64,000 nt of DNA from Donghicola tyrosinivorans (GTDB taxonomy: Bacteria; Pseudomonadota; Alphaproteobacteria; Rhodobacterales; Rhodobacteraceae): NCBI RefSeq assembly GCF_003003355.1, contig NZ_PVTQ01000008.1, positions 62,001 through 126,000 of the forward strand, read 5' to 3'. The position numbers were made by a program, and so were the translations under genes. The notes below the pieces were generated by a model that saw only the letters and a program-made list of their open reading frames with translations, searched no databases and was not told where the DNA came from. Of this stretch, positions 58,601 through 64,000 are shown one piece after another. Within the stretch, counting starts at the first letter, position 1. Each line of letters starts with the position of its first letter.

Positions 58601-61600
58601 GATGACCATCGTGCCACCGGCACGGATTGCCATTTCACCCGAGGCCATCGCCGCGTTCAGCTCTAGCGCGCCTGCGTTCGACAGGAACATGCTGTTGCCG
58701 CTTGCCGTCAGATCCGCCGCGGTCACATTCGAACGCACATTGATGTCCTGCGCCGAGTTGATCACCAGCGCATTCGCATTGATCTGCGCCTTACCAAAGA
58801 CCGAGCCCGCCTGACCCGCGCTGGTTTTCACCAGACCGCCATCCAGCACAGGGTTCGCCGGAATGGCGGTTTTTTCCGTGCGGAAGTGGACGACCTGCTT
58901 GGCCGAGGTGGTGGTGCCGTTGGCACCGGTGGCGGTTGCGGTGATGGTCACACTGTCGGCAACGCCGACCGCGTCATAGTCATTCTCGGTCAGCTGGTAG
59001 GACCAGCGGCCATTGGCCTGAACCGTGGCCAGCATATCGCGGCCCGCAATCGAGACGGTCACAGCCGAGCCCGGTGTCACATAGCCGCTGGCATAGGCGC
59101 CGTTGTCCAGATCGGTCAGGGTCAGGATGTTGTCGCCGGTCAGTCGGCCCATGGTCAGATCGGGGGTGGCAGCACTGATCACCAGATCCGTGTCGGCGGT
59201 GGCAGCACTGATGTTGCCTGCGCTATCCACGGCCTTGGCAAAGATCGTGTTGGTGCCATCCGGCAGCATGATCGACGGAGTGATCTGCCACGCGCCCATC
59301 GGCGTTGCCGAGGTATCGCCCGGTGTGCCGACAGCGATCGCCTCGCCCAACAGCACCTCGGTGCTGCCTTGCTTCATGTAAAGACGCACAACCGTGCCCG
59401 CCTCGGCGGTGCCTGCGATCGCGGGCTGCGGGTTGGCGTATTGGCTGGCCAGAGCCTCGATCACAGGGGTCGAGACGCTGCTGTCTACGGTCACCGCGAA
59501 TTTGGCCGCATAGCCCGAGCTGAGCCCGTCGATCACAGCCTTGGCCGTGACCTGATAGGTGCCATCCGCATAGGTGCCGCCCACATAGGCGCCACCTGTC
59601 AGCGTGCCGTTGGTGGGGCTGGACATGGTGTAATGCCACTGGCCAAAGCCGTCTGCTGTGGTGGTCCCCAGCAGGGTCGGCGTGACGGATTCCGAGTCCG
59701 GATCGCCCAGATAGATGTTCACCGTCGCGCCCGCATCGGCAAAGCCGCGGATCTCCGGCACATTGGACGAAGTCACATTGTCATCGGGACGACCAGTGTT
59801 GTTGTCGATCCCCACGATCTTGGGCGCATTGACGCCGCCAAGAGCCACGGTGATCGCTATCTTGTTCGCCGCATTCAACGCGCCGTAGTTGCCGTTTGCA
59901 TCCTTCACAATGGCGACAAAGTTGGTGACGCCTTCATTCAGAACCTTGGTGTAATCGCTCTCGGCAACGCTCCAGTCACCCGAGGCATCGGCGGTCACGC
60001 TGGCGATCAGGGTGTAGGTGGCCTGATCGTAGATCTCGACCGTCGCGTTGGCACCTGCGTCATAGCCGGTCAGGGCCGGACGCGAATTGGTGGTCTCTAG
60101 CGTGGTCACCTGTGCGCCGGTCGCACCAAAGCGCGGCGCGGCGGTGGGTGCGGTGGTCGCGAAGGTCACAACACGGTCAATCACGGTGCTGCCGGTCCCG
60201 TTGGTCGCGGTGAACGACAGGGTTTGCGCCCCGTTGCTCAGGGTGCTGAAGGCCGATTGCGGCAGCTTGATCCGCCAGACCATCTGACCCTCACCGGCCA
60301 GAATCTCGCCAGTGGTGCCGGGGGTGGTGGAGACGGTGATATCATTGGACAAACCGGTCATACTGAGGGTGACCTCAGTCACGTCATAGCCCGCAACACC
60401 GCGCAGTTCGACGATCTTGTCCAGTTCGGTGACGCTGACAATGTCGTCGCCAGCCACAACATCGACCCCGATCATCGGAGCGGCAGCGTTGTAGGTCACT
60501 GCTGCCGAGATATTCGAGGTATCGTTGGTGCTGCGCACCTTCAGGATCTCGCCATCGGTCAGGGTGTAGTTATCCAGCACAAAGCCGTAATCACCCGCGC
60601 CACCAACGGTGGTGGTCCCCAGAACGGTGGCAGTACCGCCAACGATCTTGACCAGTTCCACGGTGTCATAGGCCTCGCCCTGACCCAAGAGTTGGGCCGT
60701 GGCAGTCGACGAACCGCGCGTGACCTGCGAGATGGTCACCGGATCGGGGTTGCTGCTGTCATAGGTGCCAGCCGCAGCGCGATCCCATGTGACAGTACGC
60801 GTCAGCGTGGATTCCGCCGAGCCTTCCTGCGTGGTCACGATCCGCGGGCTGACGCCGGTCAGCTGGTTGGAGTCGATCCGCAGAAGCTGCACGTTCCGGT
60901 TCGCCAGGCTGTCCCCGAAAGTGATGGTGAACAGGCCGGCCGACGCGCCTTCTGCCACGGTAAAGTCATCGGTGCTGTTTCCGCCGACGTTCAGCGCGTT
61001 CAGAGCGGTCTGGATCGCAGTGGCTTGATCGGCACGGGACGCGCTGGTGTCCCAAGTGATCGAAGCCGTGGTCAGGTTGCTGCTGCTCAGATCATCGGGG
61101 AAGGTCAGGGTAAAGCTGCCGCCAGTCACGCCGCGCATATCCAGCAACTGGATTTCGTTGGTCAGCGATGTCGACACAGCCGAACCTGCGGTCGTCTCTT
61201 TCACAACCGCGTTGGCGCCCACAAGGTTGGTAGCGTCAAGGGTCATGTTCTCAAGGTTACGGCCTGCAAGGCTGCCCTTGAAGGTGACCACATATTCGCT
61301 GCCCGTGAGCGTCACGCCGTAATCCGCGCCGGGCACGTTCATCGCCAGCAGCACGGTGCGCATGTCCGCTGCGCTGTCGTTGTAGTTCAGCGGGTTCGAG
61401 CGGTACATCGTGCCGTCCACCTGCAAGGCAACCGTATAGGTGCCTTCGGTGACGCCGGTCACATTGATGGTCTGCTGCTCGTTGGTGCCCGTGGCTTCGC
61501 TGACGGTAACAACGGTTTCCGACGCCAAGGCGGCCTCGGCCACAACAGGGGCAAGCGAGGTCGGGTTGCCGCCAGTGACCGTCACGGTCGGTGCAGAGGT

Positions 61601-64000
61601 ATAGCCCGCACCGGCATCGGTGATGGTAAAGCCGGTGATCTCGCCATCATCATTGATGACCGCAGTCGCGGTGGCCTGACGACCGTTCGTGGTATCATCG
61701 GGCGCACTCAGGGTCACGGTCGGGGTCTGGTCACCCTCACGGACGACGCTCAGACTGGCGCTGCCAGCGACCGACAGGGTCATATCGGCAACGTTCTGAC
61801 GACCCAGATCGCCGATGTAGGTGATGTCGAAGATTTTGGCTGCCGTTGTCGTGGGCGCTTCTGTGATTTCAACCGACAGAGCCGCATCTTGGGTCAGGCC
61901 ATGACCTGCGGCCAAGGTGATCCCTGTCACCTCGCCATTCGTCAGAACCGCTGTGGCGGTGGCTGAATTGGTGCCATCAGAGACCGTAACCGTAGGCACA
62001 CTGGTATAGCCCGCGCCGCCATTGGCCGAGGTAAAGACGATATCCGAACCCGACCACGATGCGCGGAAGCGTGCGTTCACGTCGGCCTGCGCCACCACAT
62101 AGCTATCGGCCAGAGCATCGTTCAGGATGGTCTGGATCGCAGCCACATCCGCGGTTTCCGAGATGACCGCAGTCACGCCGCCATTTACGCCAAGATTCAG
62201 CTTGGTGGTGCCATCTGCGCCATTCAGGTTCAGACGCACGGTTTCATTCAGGCTATAGCCCGAACCGCCCGAGGTGACGGTGATCGTCTCGACCCGACCA
62301 AAGGCCGCACGCATCGCGTCGGTCAAGGTGACCGAGTAGTCTTGCGGCTCGGTCGACAGGATGCCGGTGACCTGCGCATCAACCTTTTCGGGCGCGGCGA
62401 TGGTGACCGTCGGTGCAGTCGCATAACGGGCACCGGCATTGTCCAAGGCGATGCTGATCCCTGCGCCATCACGGGTGGCGGTTGCCGTGGCTTGGACAGC
62501 GGCTTCGGTGATGGTGACAATCAGGTTTTCGGTGGTGACCAGCGTGCTCAGGTCAAGGCCCGCCGTCGAAAGACCAGTGAATGTGCCGTCCGAAAGCGTG
62601 ATATTGGACGACGACAAGGTAACTTCATTTCCGGTCTGGTCAGCAATCTTGACCGCCACAGCACTGCTATAGCCCGAGCCAGCAGTGGTGATACCAAAGC
62701 CCACCGCGCCGCGGGTTGCGTCAGTGATGGCAGTGACGCTCAGCGTTTTGGTGGTGTCCAATGCGCCGACGTTGTCCAGAGTGACACTGGTGATCGCACC
62801 ATTCACGACAGTGGCAGTTGCGGTTTCAGAGGTCGTGCCATCGCTGACTGTCACTGTCGTGCCAGTCGAATAGCCGGTACCTGCGGTGCCAATTGTGAAG
62901 TTCACACCAGTTTTCGGGCCGTTCCATGCGGCCGTCACAACAGCGTCGGTATTCCATACCGCAGTTGCAGCGGCATCCACCCCATCAGGGACAGAGATGG
63001 TAACCGCAGGGGTCACGCCAGTCAGATAACCGCTGCCTGCTTCGGTCAGGGTCAGTGCATCAACCGCACCGCCGCTGACAGTTGCTGTAGCCGTGGGGGT
63101 CACGCCGTTCGCAGAGACCGTGAATGTGGGCGCGGCCATGTAGCCCGAACCCGCAGTCACCAGCGTGATGCCGGTCAGAACGCCGTTTTCTACAACCGCC
63201 GTACCGGTCGCGGCAACGCCGCCAGCCGGAGCAGCGATGGTCACAGTCGCGCCGTCGGCAAAGCCTTTGACGTCAGCCGCATTATCAATGGTAAAGCCCG
63301 ACAGGCCCTGACCCAGAACTTCTTCCACAGCCGAGGCCATGCCTTCGACGCCGATGTAGATCGTCCGGCCGCTGGTGGTACCCATGACCGTGATCGCGCC
63401 CTGCGCGTCGACGGTTGAAATCACATCGTCGCCGGTGATCGGCTTCAGTGTCATCGAGACCGCATTCGCAGCCGGTGTCACCGTCACGTCGCTCGAGGCC
63501 GCCGAGACGTTGCCCGCCTGATCGCGCACCGTCATGTAGACAGTGCGGGCCACGCTGGGGGCCCAAGCCTCATCAGGGGTCCACAGCCATGTGCCGTCGT
63601 TGTCCACCTGAACCGTGGCAAGAATGCTGTCATCCGAAGCGTCATAGATCGCCATGAAGCTGTCTGCTTCGGCATAGCCATAGAACACCGGACGGGCCGA
63701 GGTTTCGCCGGTGACGCTGATCTCGGGCGCCGCAGGGGCCGTGGTGTCGATGGTGATATTGGCAATCGACTGAACTGAATCGATGCCGTCTTTGGTGGCC
63801 TTCATCAGCAGCTCGATTGCACCGTCGTGGCTGCCATCAACCGTGATCTGCGGCAGGGTCGCGGTCCATGCACCGGTGACAGGGTTGGTGATCACAACGT
63901 CGGTGATTGCAGTGCCGTCACCATCTGTACCCACCATACGGTAGGCCAGCGTGACAGTGCTGCCCGGCTCGGACGAGCCGAAGAGCGTCAGACCATCATC
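46667..64000 (-). CDS. giant repetitive surface protein (adhesin-like), 5' end outside the window
   Basis: The frame is open for 17,334 bases, with at least 5,777 residues, and continues past the right edge; an ATG at 63937 is internal. Layout from the visible N-terminal side: Ig-like module (about 64000-63450); roughly ten copies of a unit with AGSGYxxxPTVTV (about 63300-61550); two larger modules with LxGRNLENMTLD or LANRNVQLLRID (about 61500-60750); five or more Ig-like modules (about 60500-58900, e.g. PEIRGFADAGATVNIYLGDP). A very long region of haemagglutinin-type beta-helix repeats follows (about 58800-47600, units like NDFGGTVSVTGA, LTDVNALVLG, GNLSVTAGG). The tail is acidic and partly coiled (about 47500-46667). 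There are no RTX nonapeptides at the C-terminus, no wall anchor and no beta-barrel. The protein is probably exported by the genes directly downstream and used for adhesion or biofilm. Confidence 0.9.
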   Translation of the reverse strand, partial: DDGLTLFGSSEPGSTVTLAYRMVGTDGDGTAITDVVITNPVTGAWTATLPQITVDGSHDGAIELLMKATKDGIDSVQSIANITIDTTAPAAPEISVTGETSARPVFYGYAEADSFMAIYDASDDSILATVQVDNDGTWLWTPDEAWAPSVARTVYMTVRDQAGNVSAASSDVTVTPAANAVSMTLKPITGDDVISTVDAQGAITVMGTTSGRTIYIGVEGMASAVEEVLGQGLSGFTIDNAADVKGFADGATVTIAAPAGGVAATGTAVVENGVLTGITLVTAGSGYMAAPTFTVSANGVTPTATATVSGGAVDALTLTEAGSGYLTGVTPAVTISVPDGVDAAATAVWNTDAVVTAAWNGPKTGVNFTIGTAGTGYSTGTTVTVSDGTTSETATATVVNGAITSVTLDNVGALDTTKTLSVTAITDATRGAVGFGITTAGSGYSSAVAVKIADQTGNEVTLSSSNITLSDGTFTGLSTAGLDLSTLVTTENLIVTITEAAVQATATATRDGAGISIALDNAGARYATAPTVTIAAPEKVDAQVTGILSTEPQDYSVTLTDAMRAAFGRVETITVTSGGSGYSLNETVRLNLNGADGTTKLNLGVNGGVTAVISETADVAAIQTILNDALADSYVVAQADVNARFRASWSGSDIVFTSANGGAGYTSVPTVTVSDGTNSATATAVLTNGEVTGITLAAGHGLTQDAALSVEITEAPTTTAAKIFDITYIGDLGRQNVADMTLSVAGSASLSVVREGDQTPTVTLSAPDDTTNGRQATATAVINDDGEITGFTITDAGAGYTSAPTVTVTGGNPTSLAPVVAEAALASETVVTVSEATGTNEQQTINVTGVTEGTYTVALQVDGTMYRSNPLNYNDSAADMRTVLLAMNVPGADYGVTLTGSEYVVTFKGSLAGRNLENMTLDATNLVGANAVVKETTAGSAVSTSLTNEIQLLDMRGVTGGSFTLTFPDDLSSSNLTTASITWDTSASRADQATAIQTALNALNVGGNSTDDFTVAEGASAGLFTITFGDSLANRNVQLLRIDSNQLTGVSPRIVTTQEGSAESTLTRTVTWDRAAAGTYDSSNPDPVTISQVTRGSSTATAQLLGQGEAYDTVELVKIVGGTATVLGTTTVGGAGDYGFVLDNYTLTDGEILKVRSTNDTSNISAAVTYNAAAPMIGVDVVAGDDIVSVTELDKIVELRGVAGYDVTEVTLSMTGLSNDITVSTTPGTTGEILAGEGQMVWRIKLPQSAFSTLSNGAQTLSFTATNGTGSTVIDRVVTFATTAPTAAPRFGATGAQVTTLETTNSRPALTGYDAGANATVEIYDQATYTLIASVTADASGDWSVAESDYTKVLNEGVTNFVAIVKDANGNYGALNAANKIAITVALGGVNAPKIVGIDNNTGRPDDNVTSSNVPEIRGFADAGATVNIYLGDPDSESVTPTLLGTTTADGFGQWHYTMSSPTNGTLTGGAYVGGTYADGTYQVTAKAVIDGLSSGYAAKFAVTVDSSVSTPVIEALASQYANPQPAIAGTAEAGTVVRLYMKQGSTEVLLGEAIAVGTPGDTSATPMGAWQITPSIMLPDGTNTIFAKAVDSAGNISAATADTDLVISAATPDLTMGRLTGDNILTLTDLDNGAYASGYVTPGSAVTVSIAGRDMLATVQANGRWSYQLTENDYDAVGVADSVTITATATGANGTTTSAKQVVHFRTEKTAIPANPVLDGGLVKTSAGQAGSVFGKAQINANALVINSAQDINVRSNVTAADLTASGNSMFLSNAGALELNAAMASGEMAIRAGGTMVIHEAIFTSDVSGNAMEFMSGDTGIWDGEEAALRRRLANLGLTETQINDAIAEHNFVLDGVDMGLTGGVLIDLINAGTQGDVVIKSSGDVREVLKDDVGDILFDLPQYAPGQALGPQGTVNKELSTDVYAKSFTAIGRNHATTASAAAVTAVSQLEFSDALIASGNNISLDWAQMPTATTLTNSSAGVRDGVYALAGYFSTKVDITFADGLIDVVGLHVDVPTTGTGNVSLNAKEVTVAGTIRAEDAISITGGTDGVLIKEGAYLASQTGDAISISTDASDITMRSGALIKTTGAASLTSTSGDITLGRILSANPALDLTGGGTTPTSGSVTVSTGGQILDGDTRSVGGVEVANIETNGTISLSADGGIGAAGNGIVVKSDVVDSLSAGTGNIVADLQSMAGTSVTVKGLDANNVTLGTNAETRIGASSSDAGFDIAGNFALNVASGNVIDNAALAVDGTTTLNVAGNVTIDNAATDLNGVVVTAAQNVSIVDADDISLSGTITGNLGVDAEGAISVGATTVGGTLTLDSASTLSGNGPLDVTGTSALIASGVTLAGLNDFGGAVALTVNGDTVLNDVNGLTVSGTNTGALTLTAGGVAALDTLTVGTTTTAAALSVTAEGAITDVAGLITVHGTSTLTAGSGQNITLNNTNHVFDGDVRAEGEDITLTAAGDLGLTAIAGGSVTVNASGALHLFGSDIDDNLIIYTAGADVGANSVGGYMLLDTTGTVTSSGALEIGLHSTIVAAGQTVTLDNAGNDFTGDMRVTSAGNLTITDKNALEISGTVSDSLSLTTGGALTLGDLILGASGTNAATLSITAGGDLAQKSGSDLTIYGTTTIDGGENDVDLDAATNDFTGAVSVVDAASLDLTDANDLVLGAIVVNGTETTVEIGGEDVTVPATTITLTGNLTQSTAADEGLDITGGLKVDLNGGSLTLNNAENEIDGEVSILDAQNVTIASAKPLHLVSAAIAGDLSITSEGRIYNEAGWTVGGTTVINAAGQDVVLPADHNFTGAITVIARNLTINDVDDIQFADLTLSGNLTVTSGGNISASGVVTVNGRTDLTAGGNTATITMSNAANNFGGSVNVAGVGNVALTDVNAMVLGQQTVAGNLSITAGGNVTDSGAVVVAGTTQITATGYDVVLDAAGHDFTGTVSVTGRNSTLRDETALTLGTVDLSGTMALYAQGDVSGAGVVTVDGTSLINAGGYDITLANSANDFGGLLSLQRANDIVLADTNGLALSGRATGGDADMTVTAGGALILSDGVASTGNMTLTAGGVSFGGTVVEGNLTVQSSGVDIVQRQKTVDGAQVDTILRVAGTTDLTAANVVLDHVNAFDGAVSLTTSGNVQLGAEGAIDFGSSTIGGDLTATTVKGMTQSGAVAVTGATRLTTEYDADILLSNAGNDFGGLVSVVYGRDAVIADASALSITGTTLRNLTATAGGALSVGAMAVGQNLSLSGASITDTGADILAVDGNTTVAATGAITLDNLHQFGGTVGVTSGSDLSLRDTNALELSGVDITGTLTLRVDGAITQSAGASVLVDGAADIATTGGANVTLTGAANDFGGVLTLGTTGAVSVTDANALSVDGAVGQTLSLTAGGLVTFGATTVDGAVSVATTGSIAQSGTVTFNSAAALRAGAAVTLEDAANQFAGTVTLTTGGNASLVDVDTIDVDGLVGGDLSIRADGVVGLGDLRVTGDLTVVAHGDIMQSTADDVLYVGGDTTLTANDGTTDYDITLANRVSDTQSVNDFIGSLRITSAAYVDVRALDILRVGVNSSTDVDIYADEKLYLLGANVAGTLSAVGNFDMTGDITAQFIDFYSDSYLNMNGYAIRATATGSDGYVNVIAEGDITLGHIESPNGDIYVESKTGRITDGLLTSGGASNTQWNIKTAGIVSVVANEGNLNAILWSPLYEGNAETADDTPNTIDIAAFSVNQMEAPDGVTVTVGQGVENIEFTGDLNAKRDVVVNLGSANFVMAEGTTLSAEGDIKITTTGSVTLSKMLVTDGKTIDLQVGGNLLGLTNADGSANLKGSTIRLDVGGSIGASDQAVTIDAQTDVAGQNGEIQFIATPSDAYLEITTENNGSSRRTVEIGTASDDWVIGDTLDVTATHADLDILGNISAASVSITAEEGAVTMTDGKTITSDGDILLSGSAGLAVSNIIGDTTAGSTQVITLRSDLGNISELTANESANIITAGALVLDGQSIAVLGSGDLDVNVGTMDITTTSGNAGVANIESLSSQTVVNGSNVTGILTLTVDQGDLTLAGNLSAGGIMFNLADSSAPDTARDIIVNDGVTLSSLGAATLLATGDVLLSDINVATGDLTIVADGVVNDNSAGNGANVTMGTGELSISSKAMDLTLNVGNIKSLTTTETDTSATPIDIISVNGNTRLEDIATSGQAIFQQTAGNLTLTGSVFADDLDMDVLAGNLAQEQAAAMTITNGFDLTASGSMALSSITSQEGDISITAGGALTDASPTRETSVITTSATDATVTIQASRIGSASEIGEVEIKSSHVSSLTATAGGIFVELKKGGDLGATTATGDIDITQTLGSLTLTDAVTSSAGSVEFTTVGGLTMGAGSTITARDGAVLDAQGGDLKLTSVTVTGLGPDTAVSSLSASGDILDVMPWVDGPSLADVDGWNVNAQGLLSLSGTNLGAADQRLNIRSADLSDVSASGQVYMAAAGTGTGTVTLGGGSATEGLFDLKLLSDSLLIAGSIEASTVSLVVDNGTMTMEDGIRVVAYHDMDLIAAGDIALSQIQTTDGTITIDAGDGQILDNSDAETSNIIGLTDDALAIMRGGSIGEKRMVDGHNVGDVDLNIAKVSDLEAGAGGIYLDSIRALEIGDATTTGEFEVRVTTGDLTLSGDQTGLRAILEVTQGGVIQQDGVTLTTTGIAGTAQSGNLTVNTLRDITLSTMKVQNGDVTMVSELGVIEDGTLADAEDRENLIILNGQLVEMNAKSIGTKYEDGDIDIDALDIDEMVAFEGGIFAGLTGRDGELANIVSASATAEDQDIVITSGDGMLKVETATADDDLRIDIAGETGVDALTVGTLRAGGDLTLRSAAGNILQIAGTDVQAKTTGALTTLGAGGDITLTAATNDFADLTVETGADVHVVDASAVNLFDVTTTGDFTLETQRQIAMQDNTAVHSGGDVTLRLATGNLISGADHEITSGNDVNVDINSGDWTAITSSTITAGRDVLADVVGNIDLRGTTSVEAGRTLNWVADNAIVMQGTTTLAAVTGDLSLVSRVAGEITMSGTSTLTSGADMLIDAKEGDLTVSDTTSMLADQGDLQITLRDGQLTATGTTQMAGDGVAIDLQTADRSVSLSGTTTIAADQTDLTMDLVQGDITLAGKTTMTAKSDVIAMIDQTGDISASGVTKITATDDNVMLSTRTGDMSFRDKTTITSGTDTVMLIDLGNLTTRAATTVTAGQDILATLLDGYVSFSDKTTLDAERNVIIAARNGLTGSELSAMHGENVNVIITEGAVTLLNSALVDAGTDASVQVTTGNVEMYNNTIMTAGHDASVDVQTGDVLMKDNAVITAVHDVAVDVTTGDVALSNSALVNAGNDASVQIGQGDLTLIDDVIVRALDDISVDIDTGTVQMRSDALINAGDDVTMLIGQGYVLMQDARTLIRAQDVKITVETGFARRGGSIWLDRIEGSQSVWLRALDGRILDNTKAQDVDLIVTKVMALEASDGIGIIWEDNLNTDADYFTGFNSRSGGINVQNRTALTIGDAGILNGAPKGLVNYGEEDIAVVAPGVVSHLRTFYGVGDRFANGTVANLRGQGIFLVHNLGQPYFWEQLGDTTRARMSAQMDPPVNVVLRHLQTEAKEQANLERRLRNAGETSSTTELGRMNSFNVEEDAFSKLSDRLSKFRNSEEIRSIRKSREILNIAVVDASEGGQGDLYDPFSLEAPAAEILGRANMMDGTDLNSVDLDSPLLPQIEKLEENGAGHEEGLEQRPVLQSALELADDNLDAPLIAAE

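Noticed and set aside
47600-58800. Possible CRISPR array or tandem DNA repeats in the giant gene
   Set aside because: The repetition is at the protein level with diverged DNA; there are no identical repeats with equal-length unique spacers.

Overview
The window looks like a chromosomal segment of an alphaproteobacterium, most likely a marine Rhodobacterales (Roseobacter-type) organism. This rests on the high GC content, a methionine synthase split into two genes, the PreT/PreA pyrimidine pathway with a RutR-like operator, a tripartite TRAP transporter for small sugar acids, and a short intergenic repeat of a style I associate with this order. No rRNA, tRNA, CRISPR array, insertion sequence or prophage gene was seen. 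The organism assignment is an inference from gene content.

Region 1 (1-3,800): the end of an unidentified gene, a secreted RTX protein with an N-terminal lipase-like domain, a pirin, and a small cysteine-containing protein. Region 2 (3,845-13,070, all minus strand) is a reductive pyrimidine-degradation locus: PreT and PreA (dihydropyrimidine dehydrogenase), then an N-carbamoyl-beta-alanine-type amidohydrolase, dihydropyrimidinase, and an ABC importer (ATPase, two permeases, binding protein). Both transcription units start behind a palindrome resembling the RutR operator. Region 3 (13,318-19,517): a VOC protein, a membrane-anchored AraC regulator divergent from a secreted alpha/beta hydrolase with two 18-bp direct repeats between them, then a signalling group (a histidine-phosphotransfer-like protein and a single-domain response regulator) converging on a membrane histidine kinase.

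Region 4 (19,900-27,571, plus strand): a cobalamin riboswitch precedes a cobalt-type ECF importer operon (a DUF4198 protein, CbiM, a CbiL/NikL-like protein, CbiQ, CbiO). The two halves of B12-dependent methionine synthase follow directly, so cobalt uptake and a major B12 consumer lie side by side. Region 5 (28,045-37,734): an MBL-fold protein with an eroded metal motif, then a seven-gene minus-strand operon (TRAP transporter DctP-DctQ-DctM, PdxA2-like, DenD-like, a sugar isomerase/epimerase and a fused DhaKL kinase). It reads away from a divergent GntR/FCD regulator with a perfect TTTGTATACAAA palindrome in the gap. The genes fit import and conversion of a small sugar acid or tetrulose to a triose phosphate.

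Region 6 (37,759 to the right edge, minus strand) is the most unusual part. A giant gene, at least 17.3 kb and cut by the window edge, encodes at least 5,777 residues of Ig-like and beta-helix repeats. It is followed, within tens of bases or with overlapping ATGA junctions, by a DUF3467 protein, a TolC-family lipoprotein, an HlyD adaptor, a PqqD-like/M50-peptidase/HlyD fusion, a shortened SecA paralogue and a GAF/HlyD fusion. The locus has outer-membrane and adaptor parts like a type I system, but no ABC exporter; the only export-type ATPase is the SecA paralogue. I propose this is a dedicated SecA-linked export system for the giant surface protein.
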